The notes beneath the pieces were generated by a model, which saw nothing but the letters and a program-made list of their open reading frames with translations, searched no databases and had not been told where the DNA came from. Source: Spodoptera frugiperda (taxonomy: Eukaryota; Arthropoda; Insecta; Lepidoptera; Noctuidae). From it: a stretch of 64,000 nucleotides of DNA. Of this stretch, positions 22,606 to 35,316 are shown piece after piece; positions within the stretch are counted from its first letter, which is position 1; each line of letters starts with the position of its first letter. The stretch covers positions 3,286,001 to 3,350,000 of the forward strand of contig NC_064213.1 in assembly GCF_023101765.2 (NCBI RefSeq), given 5' to 3'. A program made the translations under genes and the position numbers.

Positions 22606-23184
22606 ATCGTCACATTATGGCACGTAATGCCACTGTATAATGTACACCTACATTTTATAATTTGAGTTATAAGTCCCATGTAATGGGGGGTGAGCCTATT
22701 GCTATATATTTATCTATTTCTATTTCCGCGGGATTTCACCCCTTCTGCTTGGCTACTATATATCGTAGCGCAATGTTTTATCGCTAAAAACCTTCCTCAA
22801 TAAATGAGCTATCCAACACAAAAAGAATTATTCAATTTGAACCAGTAGTTCCGAAGATTAGAGCATACGTAAATCATTACAGGGTACTCTAATGCGACAG
22901 CTACGACCTTAAACTAAACGTATTACAAGAATTACACTTATAGAGTAACAGTACCAAAATCATAACATTATTAGGTACTCATACAAAGTAAAAATTACAT
23001 ATTATTTCCTTTATACATTACACAATTCCCTTATAATATACTGAGCACAATTCCAGACTCCGTGCTACTACTGAGAAATTTTCAAAAAGCCGATAGCCGA
23101 CAAAAAGCCGCCTAGTCCAGTAGTCACACGAATTGAACTAGACATCTTTTGCCCAACAGTCACACTAGCGACCACTCGACTTAA
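22606..23184 (-). repeat. SINE-A copy split by ~330 bp
   Basis: 22606-22706 holds the tail half ('attatggcacgtaatgcc' to 'gtgagcctattgctata'). 23036-23184 resumes with 'actgagcacaattccagac' through a mutated box B complement to 'cgaccactcgactt'. Both are in minus orientation and meet where the consensus is continuous. The 22707-23035 insert starts with a generic repeat block ('ctatttccgcgggatttcac') and has no recognised ends. Confidence 0.7.
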
Positions 23185-23834
23185 GATACAGCATTTCTAC
23201 ATTATAAGTGACAGTAGATAGGTATAAAAGTCGTGACCTCACATCGGACGTTGCACAGCGCTCAAGGAATCTGAGAGGCTCTAGTGAAAGGTGCATACAA
23301 GGAGATTCTGATCTCTGGTCGGATGGTGAATGAATACTAAGCATGCCTTCCGGTAAAGAAAGCGAATTTAAGATAAACATGCAAATCTGAATTACAATTG
23401 AAGAAAGAAAGAAATTGCTGATGTGAGATTGATTTGAGAAGATTTAAGTGGATTTCGTGGGTTGGGTTTGTTATTAGTTTTTCTGTCTCAAAAAATCACG
23501 GACTATGTATCGACTACGTCATCCATGATCTTTGACTATCAAATTCAATACAGATACTAACCGGTAGAAAACGTATATTCAATTAAATTATCTAAAAAAT
23601 ACGGTTTACTTCATTTGTTTATTTATAAAGCAAAACATAGCTTTTATATGACACTGCTACCCTGTGCTGCTACCAGTATAGTTGTACCAGTTAAGTCATT
23701 TATAGACTTACTTAGGTATTATAAGTTGGTAATGATTTTGTTCTCTCTAAAAACCCATCAAATACGAGTATATTTTATTTTATCCTTCAATCAACTATTC
23801 TTATACTATGAATATCACTTAGTTTAAAGTGGTG
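23185..23834. other. Unassigned AT-rich sequence
   Basis: No gene recognised. Confidence 0.45.
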
Positions 23835-23992
23835 CTATTTTGTTATGCTACGAAGATGTACCTAAGCTAAGCTGTGAAACTATGTGAACGTTTTCACTGA
23901 TACTAAGCTATGTAGTTGTCCGAGGAAGATGCGCAGCTCGAGTTTACAAACGTTTCGATAGTAGGGAAGCCATCCAAAGCACACATACAGGG
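23835..23992 (+). repeat. Relative of the MITE at 62076
   Basis: Shares 'agctgtgaaactatgtga', 'cactgatactaagctatg' and 'gccatccaaagc' with 62110-62300, but lacks intact terminal repeats. Confidence 0.6.
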
Positions 23993-24923
23993 CACGCATC
24001 CATAACACGCATTCGTGGCTGTTGTCTATTTCATTCCCGAGACAAAATTAAATAAGGATGTCACACATCTTTTGTTTACAGTAATAGTTTTATCGATAAC
24101 CTTCAGTTCAAAGTTTAGTCCCATAAGACCAGAATTTCTTATGTATTATGTATGTATTCAATGTAAGAACATCGACACGAGCCGATTCTTTAATACATTC
24201 AACTTATTTATTAAAGAAAATATACGTAGAATTAGAGCTCAAGGGAATTGAAACCTTATTTTAAAGGAGTTTAAATTAAAAATGGAATACTTAAACATTT
24301 TCAAAAGCATCTAATTTGTGCTCTGACCTGATTAAAAACTGAAAAGCAAACATCTCAACATTTTTCTTTTACTAAAAAGTTCAAATGATTAATTCCATTA
24401 AACTTAGAATTGAAGTATTGCAAAAGTTTTAGAAATACAGTCTTAGAATTACGAAATGTTTAACATTTACTGTTTTGAAGATTTTATTAGCTGTTAGTAT
24501 TTTAAATCATGCAAATGATTGCCTCGTTAGCCTATTGCCTACCAGTGTTCAGGGTTCAAGATCGTATATATTTTTTTATTTTTATATATTTAATGGGTCG
24601 ACATTTGGCCGCTATTTCGCCTGATGGTAAGTGACGGCCGGGCGACTCGGGCTTTGAATACACCCTGGTTATACCGAAAAAAAACTCCGGCAAGGAGTTC
24701 CACGACACTTCATAGCATGGAAATCAATATGAGATAGATATTTTATAACCATCTCCATCTATTATTAAACACCATAATAAATCAACATTAATTTTCAATC
24801 AACAATTTTGTTAATCGATAAACGATTGGCATGTATCGACAACAACACTGAGCCCTTCACGTACCTACTACACCTATTATTACAAAACAATTTCCCGCGA
24901 AAATAATTGATATCATTAAAATT
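23993..24923. other. AT-rich sequence with repeat scraps
   Basis: 24521-24562 resembles a SINE-A head ('gattgcctcgttagcc'). 24588-24725 ('cgcctgatggtaagtgacg' to 'ggagttccacgacact') is a common moth repeat fragment. No gene. Confidence 0.45.
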
Positions 24924-25711
24924 TAAAATGGCGTTTTGAGCCTGTGGTAAAGTAAAGCATAACTTTAGTTAACTATCACTACATATACTCGGTGTAACAA
25001 AAAGGGGGTATCTGGGGGCACGGTAGTGGCATCTGGGAGCACGGTAGTGCCCCCGCCAAGACGAGGCAAGCGAAGCGCAGCGCAAGGGCACTACCTACCT
25101 TTTCTCGAAGCGCTTCGTCGTATTTTTGAACCTTCATAACTTGAGTTTGGGTTATACCAGATAAACAAAATTTTCAGGATATCAGTGGTAGACTTAATAA
25201 ACCTCTAAAGTTTCAATTGCATAGCTCTTATACTTTAGATTTTATTGATATCTAAAATACCCCGATTTCGTCACTCACTCACTGATGATCAACAAAATTC
25301 TTGGTACTTCCTGAAGTCCTATAAAACTGAAATTTCGTATGTAAGCTAGTATTAGTACCCAAACAACAAAAAAATCCTAAAACTTGGAACTTTTACCCCC
25401 AACCCCTTAAACTAGGGGGTGAAAGTTTGTTCGAGACTTCCGCAACTTTTGACGCTAGAGGTCTGAATGCGGCCGCGGAGGGGTAAAAATCTGAAATAAG
25501 GAAACTTAATTCCCTATTTCCTGCTTGAGATCTGAAAATTATGTAGTTCCTTGAATCATAATTCTGTTCACTCTTGCTATTTCAATTTACTTTCAAAATT
25601 GGCGGAATAGTCGACATCGGCTCAATTTGCCATTCGAAAAAAAAAACAAAATGGCATTCTGGCCTTAGGTAAAGTAAAGCATAACTTTAGTAGACAATCA
25701 CTGCATATATA
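24924..25711. repeat. Segment bounded by ~62-bp direct repeats
   Basis: 24924-24987 and 25648-25711 share 'ggtaaagtaaagcataac' and 'tttagt..ac.atcact.catata' in the same orientation, ~720 bp apart. The enclosed sequence includes a GC-rich repeat ('gagcacggtagtgcccccgc', 25000-25105) and a possible LINE 3' region. No coding frame. Confidence 0.6.
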
Positions 25712-25716
25712 ACCAG

Positions 25717-25856
25717 CTTTTTGGATGGGGGGAAATCAGGGTGTGGCAAGACGGAATGCCAGACTCTTACTGACTAAAAACCACCTCTATCCTACTCCTG
25801 CTGAAGTGCTTATTGGTGCTGCTTCGAGCTAGAGCCCCGGTAACCCGCTGGGTTCC
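25717..25856 (-). repeat. R1-like LINE 3' tail (diverged)
   Basis: Minus orientation. It lacks the 'tccaatgacttctcccgcc' block and carries ~20 extra bases near 25800-25822. Confidence 0.65.
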
Positions 25857-26491
25857 TTTAGTCAGCTAGTCTTACGAAATCCTAAACATGACAATGTTTT
25901 TGTGGGATACATCATATCAATTGCACGGTTTCTAGATAACATAACAAATGATACGGGAAGGGTTTTTTAAACTCAAGTTTTTATGGAACGAAGTTATGAA
26001 TTTTTCCAATACATAAAATTCCAGAAACCGGACATCAAAATTAGGTAGACAGCGGTTTTATTAGAGTTTAAAATTTAGAATGTGTAAATAGGACAGGTGT
26101 GTAAAATAAATACAAATCTTTTAAGAGATCGTTAGTATACGCGGTGGACTCACTCGGCGAGTTGATACTATCACGACTTTCCGTCACGAGATCCTGTTTT
26201 AAGCAAAAAATGTATTTAAAGTGGATTTTCTGAGATAATCAGAACCTATTGGGAAACTACTGGGCTTAGACAGTTACGGAAAGTTTATACTCATAGCTTC
26301 TTCTATCTAGGCTTAAATAACAAAACTGTTCGAAGGAACTAATCTATAAGTGTTGTTTTTATTTATTTGAAGAAGACTGTCCAGTATTGGAAGGAAACGA
26401 TGACAAAATTAATATTTTGTTCTTTTAGTCTGATTTGTATGATCAGTACAATAATATCATAACAATCAATAGAATATGATTGAAGTGATTG
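25857..26491. other. Unassigned sequence
   Basis: No gene or repeat recognised. Confidence 0.4.
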
Positions 26492-26682
26492 AAGTTACCG
26501 AGTCGTGGGAGTGAGGTTACCGGGGGCTCAAAGGGCCTTTCCCAATTCGCGATTCCCCAACAACCCTTAAATTCCTAACTCCCAAACGTCACAGTCTCTC
26601 TCGCCTCTGGTGTTTCGGGTGTACATAGGCGGCGGCGATTGATTACCATCAGGTGATCCGTCTGCTCGTTTACCGGCTTATA
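26492..26682 (-). repeat. Repeat C copy (shortened)
   Basis: Minus orientation, from 'accgagtcgtgggagtgagg' to 'cgtttaccggcttatac'. The outer ~80 bp are missing. Confidence 0.7.
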
Positions 26683-27006
26683 CGATTAAAAAATGTCTCT
26701 AAAAATTAGAAGGAAGATCAAGACACTTTATTTGATTAAAAATCTTTCCAATTAGCAGTCGCATTTATGCCAATCAACCAGCAAGCTGTCTCATCATTTG
26801 CATTATAAATGATTTCATTAAATTCCATTCGAATGAAGGAGAAAGCACATATTATAGTGTACCTGTCAAAATCTAAAAACCTGCTTAGATACTGAACAGC
26901 TGTTTTGCGGTTTTGCTAGTATATGTATAACCTACTTATATAATAAATATAGAAGTTTTTGAGGATGTATGTATGTATGAAAAAGCCCTTATGACTCCAT
27001 AAATCC

Positions 27007-27325
27007 TTTTTTTAAGGGGGGGGGGGAGAAATCATCCAATGACTTCTCCCGCCTTGAGCGATGCGAGAGAGGGAGTGTCAGACTTTTACTGAATAAAAAC
27101 TACGCCGTTCCTACGCCTGGCCATAGTCCGCAGTTCCGGATCAAGCATCAGCCCTACTGAGCCCAGCTGTGGTCGTCTGATAGCTCTGGGTCTGGTTCTG
27201 GCCCTTTACAAAAGTAGGGTTTGCCATAATCTTCATCCAGACTATTTTAGACAAAGGAGTTATAGTTTAAAAGGATTAGGTTTACCATAGAACGCTGCGG
27301 TCCGGAATTTATTAAATATCATAGT
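27007..27325 (-). repeat. R1-like LINE 3' end, diverged
   Basis: A T/G-rich start (27007-27027), then the 3' UTR with internal deletions, reading further upstream than most tails ('gcatcagccctactgagccc', 'ctgggtctggttctggccc'). It is followed at 27233-27325 by a block like 15429-15525 ('gtttaaaaggattaggttta'). Confidence 0.65.
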
Positions 27326-27329
27326 AGTC

Positions 27330-28088
27330 CTTTAGCCGACTTTGTCATGAAGCAAGTACAAAGAGGAGATGCCATAATGTGATTGTGATATAAAAAAACG
27401 GGCCTGCCCAATGGTATTATAAGTGTGGACAAATGGCAACATTTTTTGTAGTATGGGAAATAGAGAGGAACATGGTTTGTGACATCCCGCGCTCCCCGTA
27501 AAGCGTCACACATGTTAAAGGGAAATCCAATTATGGCAATCTCCTCTTTGTATTTGATTCATAGTATGTATGTTTGTTACTCTTACTCGTAAGAACAGAG
27601 ATAAATTATATCCTGGAGTATCATTCTTAGACTACTGTAACACAGTACCGTGAACGAAGCCATTGACAGAAGCTAGTGAATAATGTTACTTTCTTTTTTA
27701 ATTTGTTAGATATTTTGTGGTATCTGGGCCAGACAGTGTGTGGGATGTTCGAATGCATATTGACTCGAATATTTCCTGTTTGTTTTAGACTAGATATTGT
27801 AAACATTTAAACTTTTTATTTTGGGTTATGATACTAGTTTTTGTTTGTGGTTTCACGTTGCTTATTTGATTGTTTATACAAATAATAAGTATCGTATTAT
27901 ACCATCACGTTGTATATTCCTCAAGAGACAGGCGAAGGCAAATAAGTTTTTAATAGTCATATACCAAATTTTGCACGTGATAAATCCAATATTACCTTTT
28001 ATCCGATCCTCGATAAATGATCATAGGACCTCTTGCTTAGTTATTGCACCTAATACCACTTACACAATTAACGAGTCAGATGATCATT
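27330..28088. other. Unassigned sequence with repeat D trace
   Basis: 27555-27680 ends 'agccattgacagaagctagt', resembling the end of repeat D. The frames at 27319-27513 and 27821-28171 show no motif; the latter runs into a LINE tail and is not a gene. Confidence 0.45.
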
Positions 28089-28233
28089 CGGAGCTGCGGA
28101 CTACCAAGCAGGTTTACCGGAGCTCCGGCTCGAAAAGGAGAAGTAGGAACGGGGTGATTTTTAGTCAGTGAAAGTCTGAAACTCTCTCTCGCCTCGCCCA
28201 AGGCGGGAGAAGTCATTGGATGATTTTCCCCCA
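28089..28233 (+). repeat. R1-like LINE 3' tail
   Basis: Plus-orientation short copy starting 'cggagctgcggactacc' and ending 'gatgattttccccc'. Little A tail remains. Confidence 0.75.
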
Positions 28234-28785
28234 TCATACAACGGTCGTAATTAAGCTCCTATAGGTAAGTTTTTCTACTTTCAAACTTATCACATTATCA
28301 TAGGGTTAATTTTGGAACACCATACATCACAAACAGTTTTTGAAGTTCACTCAAGATTCACTCAAGTTCTAAACACGAGAACAGTCGAAGACGAATCCAC
28401 CGACATAGCAACTAACTGTTCTAGTCTATAAATAACCTGAAACTAGTTCTAACGCATAATAATGTTATATCATAGAGTTAATTATGATATTACACCCTGT
28501 CCGACCTTGTACCTTCAAAATTAACTCAAAGTTTGTTAACCGGACCATGTTAACGAATGCCAAGGTTGTTAACATGGTACAGCTGCATAACCATTAACTA
28601 CATTAATTTATGGACCGTTATGGAGAGATTACTTCGAGATTAATGCTTTAGTGTTCAACTCTAGATTGATAGTGTTAATCTTTGCGTGATAATCTTGGTA
28701 GTCATGAGTCATAAGTACCTAGAGATTAGCTGATTATAGGCGGTGGTAATTCCTCTAAAATACGGCAGTTGCAATTGTAATGTCT
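28234..28785. other. Unassigned sequence
   Basis: No gene recognised. Contains several 'gttaac' motifs near 28530-28610. Confidence 0.4.
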
Positions 28786-28988
28786 AGCGAGGGGGATTGG
28801 GATGCTGTCTCCTCCTCCTGCGAAGCAGTCATGCTAGCTAAGTAGTAGACAGGCCGCCGGATACCGGGGCTCCGGTTTAAAAAGCAGGAGTAGGACTGGG
28901 GTGATTTTTAGTCAATAAGAGTCTGACACTCCCTCTCGCCTCGTCTAAAGTGAGAGAAGTAAATGGATGATTTAGCCCGCTCAACAAA
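28786..28988 (+). pseudogene. R1-like LINE end with internal deletion
   Basis: SEGDWDAVSS, CEAVMLAK and a stop codon (28786-28845) match the last part of the LINE ORF seen at 2025-2714. The sequence then jumps straight to the 3' tail (28852-28988), losing the ORF end and ~200 bp of UTR. Confidence 0.75.
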
Positions 28989-29769
28989 AAAATTGTTATG
29001 TCTATGGTGATGTTGCAGGCCCATGTGCGATAGGGATTGCTTGACAACGCGGAATCCGTTTAATCGTTTTCCCGCCTTATGTTAATATTTGCATATTAGT
29101 GGTACCAAAATGCATATACAAATATGCACCAAGACAGACGACACTGTTTTTGTAGTCTTTTCAATAAAAATGGACGCTAAAATCACAAAGAAATTAGTTT
29201 ACACAGTATTTAACTAGACTAACAAGAACAATACCATCTTGCAAAGATTAAAACGACTACAAAAAAAAAAAACAAAACAAATAAATGCAATAACTATTGC
29301 CTAACTTAGTCACATCTAGGAACGTCCTTAAAAAACTAGACAAGACATATTGCAAAATAGACAATGTAACATCTAGATTAGGCGGTTCATCTTATATTCG
29401 TGAGATCAAACGAAGATAACCAAGTCATTCTGTGCCATCACCATGCTTGATACCCCATCTTTAGATTGCGAGCGAGATTTTGACAAAATTGTTACAAAAA
29501 TCTGATAAATAATATTGCTAATGGCTTAAAGTATGCCAGGTCTTGTGCCTACTGAACTGGTATCTGAAGATTTGCTATCACAAGGATGAGGAGTTACTTC
29601 GTAATGGTGCATTGCGTAAAGGACACTTTAGTTTTGTTTTAGTTTTTAGCGGATAGTTTTTATCATAAATACTGTCACAACTAGGATAGGTACAAAGTTA
29701 CATACAAAGTTAAGTTACAGTTAGTTGTCAGTAATATTTAGTCAAGAGTAGTAAGGGAAGAGTAGTGTA
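28989..29769. other. Unassigned AT-rich sequence
   Basis: No gene or repeat recognised. Confidence 0.4.
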
Positions 29770-29920
29770 AGGTGGATCGATGGCGAGATGGATCAATAGC
29801 TTGGTGTATCGATGACAAGGTGGATCAATGGAAGGTGGATTAATGGCTCAGTGGCCTGCCATTGGAAAGGCCGATGTCCAGCAGTGAACGAGAACAGGTT
29901 GATGATGATGATGATGATAA
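29770..29920 (+). repeat. LINE 3' fragment with (GAT)n tail
   Basis: A decayed LINE C-terminus ('ggtggatcgatggcgagatgg', 'ggccgatgtccagcagtgaa') ends in a (GAT)n run. The tail type is common to a LINE group in Lepidoptera and also occurs at 56060-56132. Stops interrupt all frames. Confidence 0.65.
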
Positions 29921-30379
29921 TTAATATTTAGTTGTTCATAACAGTGTGTAAAGGTTTATTCTTATCTACAGTGAACTTTCTGCTTTAAACACCATTTCTG
30001 TTATTATTCCCTTTTTAAAAAGGGTGCTGAAAAACCGAATTAAATCTTAATCTAAGCACAAACAGACTCCGGTTTATAAAGAGTTCTATTCTTAAACAGA
30101 GACAGACACCACTTATTCGCCAATCACAACTGCGATCAGTCAGACAAACGATGTCTACAGTTTTGTTAAACAAGTATTACCTTGTACCTTTAGATAAATA
30201 ATCTCATAACCGCCGAACCGAATACTCAGACCCCTAAACCCTATTGTTCCCCACAAAAGGCTTTTAGTTCCATAAATAAGACCACAAATAAATCCATCTG
30301 AACATTATTCCAGAAGTTTTCATTAATAAAGATATATAATCATCATTTTACTTGCTTTAAATGAATATTATTTTATGAA
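29921..30379. other. Unassigned AT-rich sequence
   Basis: No gene recognised. Confidence 0.4.
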
Positions 30380-30643
30380 CAACGTCACGTCTTTTATCCC
30401 CGTAGGAGTAGGCAGAGGTGCTCATTACGACACGTAATGCCGCTATACAATGTACACCCACTTTTTATCATTTGTGTTATAAGTCCCATTTAATAGGGGG
30501 TGAGCCTATTGCATTGGGGTACAATTCCAGACTCCGTGCTACTACCGGAAAAAGCCCAGTAATACTTTGCCTGACCCGGGAATCGAACCCGAGATCCCTT
30601 GTCCGGCAGTCGCACTTGCGGCCACTCGACCAACGAGGCAGTC
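30380..30643 (-). repeat. SINE-A copy (near full length)
   Basis: Minus orientation, from 'caacgtcacgtcttttatcc' to 'ccaacgaggcagtcag'. Box B complement 'gggaatcgaacc' is intact at about 30588-30599. The best-preserved SINE-A here, useful for building a consensus. The reading frame through it is not a gene. Confidence 0.85.
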
Positions 30644-32264
30644 AGAATATTATTTTATTGAGTATATATTTAAATGGTCTGAAAGGGTACTTGACCTATT
30701 TATTCTTTGAAAGAAATATTGCCCCAAGGATTATTTTAGGACCGTGAGGTACTTACGTTTGATCATAACGAATTGACATTTCATCTAAATATGTTGTCTT
30801 TTCAATGAGGATTCGAGAGCCATTGGTTTATTAGGGAATATTTTCTTGAGACAAATTCAATAGCTGTTTCTTTGCTCAAAGGCATAAGAATTATTCTGAA
30901 CAACACGGCTTTTTTGACTTTGCAAACAAAACAAAAAGGTTGAAAGTGCGCCGTAAGCGCATGGACCGCGTGCTTACAGCCTTTTTGTATTGACGTTATG
31001 AAATATATCATACGGTATCTATATATTAATACGTGATGCAAAAACTTTATATTCATTTTTACGAAAATTGGGCGGACGTAGGAGCATAAAATTTGGTACA
31101 CTTATAGTTTATATGTAGGAGAAGTGCAGAACGCTAATATTTTTCAATAATAATGCTTATAAAGTACATTAAATCAATAAATAAAACATTACACACACAT
31201 GCATAGTATCTGATCGTATTTGACAAAACGTCAAAATTGACAGACATTGCGATGATATTCTCACGTCTTATATGAATAGAGTTTTATAAAAGAGTTTGTT
31301 TGAGTTTGAGTTAAATAAAAATTATCCTTGAACGTATGTTAAGTGGTACTTATTGTAAATTAAATCGTATATGGTCGAATTTCGGCCACTAGGCGACCAC
31401 TAGTACTGTTTAATGTTCAAATTGTCATTTATGACAAGTTAATTGTTAGTTTTAAACGGTGCCGTCAAAGTATGACATGACCTAAGGTTTGCTGAATCTT
31501 TGTAGTAACTAGTCCCATTTGCACTTTTGTTGGTAGAAATTAGAAACTCAGGAATTGAAGGACTGGTCGGAAATTGAAGAAAATCTTGGTTGGACAGAAT
31601 GTTGGTACAGTCAAATAACAACCCTATGTTTGGAAAAATAGAGTATATATTTCAATATATATAACTCAAAGGTGACTCTGTATGACATAGTGATCTATCA
31701 ACGCACAGCCCAAACCACTAGACGGATCGAGCTGAAATTCCGCAAGCAGGTAGATGTTATAACGTAGGTATACGCTAAGAAAGGATTATGATCAATTCTA
31801 CTCCAAAGAGTATAAAATGTGGGATGAAACTTTTGACAATTTAAAACTGATTGGACTGAGACTTTGCATACTATTATGACGTAGGAATTTGCAAAAAAGG
31901 ACTTTGAATAATTGCAAGAATAATAATACTTCTTAATGAAGAGAATGAGAGAAGCCGTGGGACACAGGTAATTAAATTAATTTTCAGAACAATAGAAGGA
32001 ACTGTTGTGGCTTCTAATCGTATTGTGTCGGCAGAATAAATCGATTAGAAATTTTATAATACAGTAATAAGGACGGACTTGGAGGGATTACAAAGAATTG
32101 AAAAGATTGGAAAACGATACGACTTTCTTTTGGGAAGTTTTAACGCAAAAAAACCTTACGGTACAGCTGTGGTCGACGAAATAAATAATGAAGCTAAAGC
32201 TGATTTTCATTACCATCAATATTAAATGCATTTCTCGTCAAACAGTTAAGTAAGCCGATAACTA
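30644..32264. other. AT-rich sequence with a diffuse repeat
   Basis: 31650-31830 ('caacgcacagcccaaaccac', 'gcaagcaggtagatgttata') is a common moth repeat fragment. The 99-codon minus frame at 30802-31101 has no recognisable motif. No gene supported. Confidence 0.45.
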
Positions 32265-32530
32265 TAATAATTAATTTTTCATCATCTTCAAAGTTATCAT
32301 TCCTTTTAGGGCTTCGAAGCCAAATGGCAAAAAACGGAACCCTTATAGATTCGTCATGTCTGTCTGTCCGTCCGTATGATGTCACAGCCATTTATTTCCG
32401 AAACTGTTGGGCCTACATAGTTGAAACTTTGTAGGTTGATGTATTCTAGTAACCGGTATTCGAATTTGAATAAAAATAAATCAATTAAAAAAATTAAAGG
32501 GTGGTATTCCATACATGGAACTGACGCAAA
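32265..32530 (+). repeat. Repeat E copy
   Basis: 'agccaaatggcaaaaaacgg', 'gattcgtcatgtctgtctg' and 'gttgggcctacatagttg' define a repeat shared with 43561-43975 and, inverted, 17883-17990. Unknown class. Confidence 0.7.
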
Positions 32531-33084
32531 ATTATTTTTGTTTAAGGGACTTGGCAGACTGAACTAAAATTGATTATAACCGACCACATCTTGCTTGAAT
32601 GGAATGGAGGCTTGTTAATTGATCGATTTCAGTACCTAAGTCTAAAAATAATATTTTTCTCTCTTACAAAAATTAAACTAGATATTAATTATTACAAAAG
32701 AAATTACTAGGCTTTAGAAACCAGCCCTAGCTCCTGAAAGAGGCCTAATAAAATTTTATGTAAGCCTCATTATTCAAAATTAAACTTTATTAACAAAGAC
32801 TTAGGAGTTTCTTTTCTTTAATCTTAATACTTATTGACCTTTCTATTGGAACCGTTCCATGTTTAAGTATCAATTACTTGGATCAATTGAAAATGTACTT
32901 CAGTTAAATAATTGACTGTTTTGTGGTTAAAATCATAATATTAGTTGTGGTTTTTTCGGTTTTCCGTAAGAATGTATACTTTGGAATAAGCAATCTTTAT
33001 AGACAAATAAAAAAACAGACGTATTTCAAAAGCGCTATTGTTAGTTTAGCAAATTGAAAAAACTAGCTTCACCTTTGACATATC

Positions 33085-33235
33085 CTACAGGTATTAAATC
33101 CACACTAAACATTATAAATGTCAAATTTGTTTGTTTGGATGTTTGTCCGTCAATTACGTTGTAACTACTGAACGGATTTTGATAAAATTTGGTAAACAGA
33201 CAGGATCGTGCCGATAGCAAAAGCTAGTGATTTTT
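33085..33235 (+). repeat. Repeat D copy
   Basis: 'tttgtttggatgtttgtccg', 'actactgaacggattttgat' and a terminal 'aaaagctagt' match the paired copies at 54855-55195. The middle is deleted. Confidence 0.7.
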
Positions 33236-33254
33236 CTTGAAGAGGTGATAAAGT

Positions 33255-33508
33255 AAGTGTGGGAGAACCATACTACAGCACGAATAGGCCGGCTCGACCG
33301 AAGTGATAACACATCCCCCTCATCGGCCTCATCGAAAACCGACGTGAAACAACGCTTGCGTTGTGTGAGTAAGATTACCGGAAGCCCAATCCCCCCCTTT
33401 CCATTCATCACAATCCCAAAAGCCCGGCAACGCACTTGTAACGCTTCTAGTGTTTCGGATGACCATTGGCAGCGGCAATAGCTTACGATCAGGTGATCAC
33501 CATAAAAA
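33255..33508 (-). repeat. Repeat C copy
   Basis: Minus orientation, from 'agtgtgggagaaccatac' to 'cttacgatcaggtgatcac'. Moderately diverged. Confidence 0.75.
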
Positions 33509-34330
33509 AAGTTTATTCGAAAATACAATCGCAATTAAAACTACAAGAGCTAGGTGCAGACATAATAAAAACATAGGCAGACTAAATCGGTCTGTAACCT
33601 AAACAAAATGTTGACGATCCCTTTCATTGATCAGAGAATGATAAATGCTCGCCAGTGGTTGTCAACCTTTGAACCGAAGTACACTGATTTATATACTGAA
33701 ATGTAAAGATTATTTGCCAGTTAGACTTTACAGCTATGGAGCCGACAGGTCTAAAGCTAGATTTACTGACATTTTCCTAGTCTAGACTATCCTAACTATT
33801 ACTTAAAAGGGAAATAATCCTATATAAGTTAAGTTTACCGGGTCACTGTTGCAATATGAGTTAAAATCGGTGTGCTTACGTACAATAATATTATTCACGA
33901 GTTTTATTATTATTTAAACCTTTGGGTGATGCTTTTGGGAGTCTTGACCAAGACATCATGTTCAATAGTTTTTCTACAGTAACTTTTAAATTATGATAAT
34001 AAGTGAGCGACCTATTAATAATAACCTTATTAAAGCTTATTTTTCTTCTCCTCTTACAATATCTTCTGATTAATTTTGTTACGGGACCTAAGACAGTCAT
34101 TCATGTCCCTGGGACGCGCCAGACTTCAATGTTCCGGTGTTTTCATGGTTGTATCTACTGTAGATCCTGGTTTACAGGAATTGCAGCGGTATGAGAGGTT
34201 GTGGCGGTCTTGTCCCATTAAAAAAATCCTTATGAAAAAGTTGGATTCTCTGTTTTGTCCAGTTAGTAAAAACAAATAGAGGATGTCTATCATTGTCTAG
34301 TGTAGTATGTCGGGAATAAACCTAACTGCC
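33509..34330. other. Unassigned sequence
   Basis: No recognised gene. The overlapping frames near 34003-34279 have no known domain. Confidence 0.4.
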
Positions 34331-34552
34331 ACACTCAGAGTAATTTATTTATTTATTTTATTTTACACTTTATGTACATTATACAAAGGAGGACTTAATG
34401 CCAATTTGGCATTCTCTACCAGTCAACCTTGGGGTGATGCAGAGAGACAACAGCAGGTGTAACAGCAGGCATATATTGAAATATTAAAAGATAAATAAAT
34501 TATAATTATATTTATAACGATCATGTTATATATACAATAAATATTACAATAT

Positions 34553-34650
34553 ATACATACATACATACATACATACATACATACATACATACATACATAC
34601 ATACATACATACATACATACATACATACATACATACATACATACATACAT
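34553..34650. repeat. (ATAC)n microsatellite, ~24 units
   Basis: An uninterrupted tetranucleotide run of about 98 bases. The translated 'MYVCMYVC' frame on the minus strand is an artefact. Confidence 0.97.
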
Positions 34651-34653
34651 GTA

Positions 34654-35316
34654 CTATGTGTGTGTTGAGTCTGTCAGCCTCTTCCATATATGCTCACGAA
34701 GCCTAAATTTGAAGGACAGTCGACTGGTCGCCGTCCTGACATCCGTAGGCAGCGCATTCCACAGCAAAATGGATTGTATGAAGAAAGAAGAGTGAAGGAA
34801 GTCAGTACCATGAGTTGGACATTGTAGAAGAAGATTATTAGAGGAGCGGAGATACTTGCTGTGGTTTGCGCTTATATACTGGAAATAGGAGGATAAATAA
34901 GTAGGAGAATTGAGGAAATTGAGAAGGTAGAATAAAGTGGTTAGCGCCCGTTTTCCCTGCGCTGGCGTATGGGCAACCACTTTAGTTGCAATCGAAATGC
35001 AGAGACATGGTCGTATTTACGCAGATTGAAGACGAATCGAATGCAGTTATTCAGAAGGCGGTCAAGTTTGTTGAGTAGGTCTGCATTCAGGTCGTAAAAA
35101 CACACATCAGCATAATCAAAAATGGGGAAAACCAAGGACTGGACAAGCATTATCTTGGCGGAGGACGGAAGAAAGTTCCTTAAGCGATACAGAGACCGCA
35201 GCGTTCCAGTAACCCGTTGGCATATACTGGTGACGTGAACACGCCAGGTCAAGTTGCTATCAACGTACAAGCCAAGGTTCTTCACATCACTGCTGAACGG
35301 AATGATCGCACCAATA
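34654..35316 (-). pseudogene. LINE ORF2 C-terminal region, frameshifted
   Basis: Two minus-strand frames overlap. The upstream one reads DVKNLGLYVDSNLTW..HV, then RSLYRLRNFLPSSAKIMLVQ, PIFDYADVCFYDL and LNNCIRFVFNLRK..HVS. The downstream one continues with ALTTLFYLLNFLNSPTYLS and LLWNALPTDVR. K.LG...D..L.W..HV after the RT palm, and the FDYAD..Y and C.RF.F..R..DH.S motifs, are typical of CR1/Jockey-group LINEs. A frameshift near 34945-34980 and loss of everything upstream of the RT thumb make it non-functional. Confidence 0.8.

Noticed and set aside
30418..30747. 109-codon frame
   Set aside because: Runs through a SINE-A copy in an arbitrary frame.
34423..34650. Repetitive MYVC protein frame
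   Set aside because: Pure translation of the (CATA)n microsatellite.
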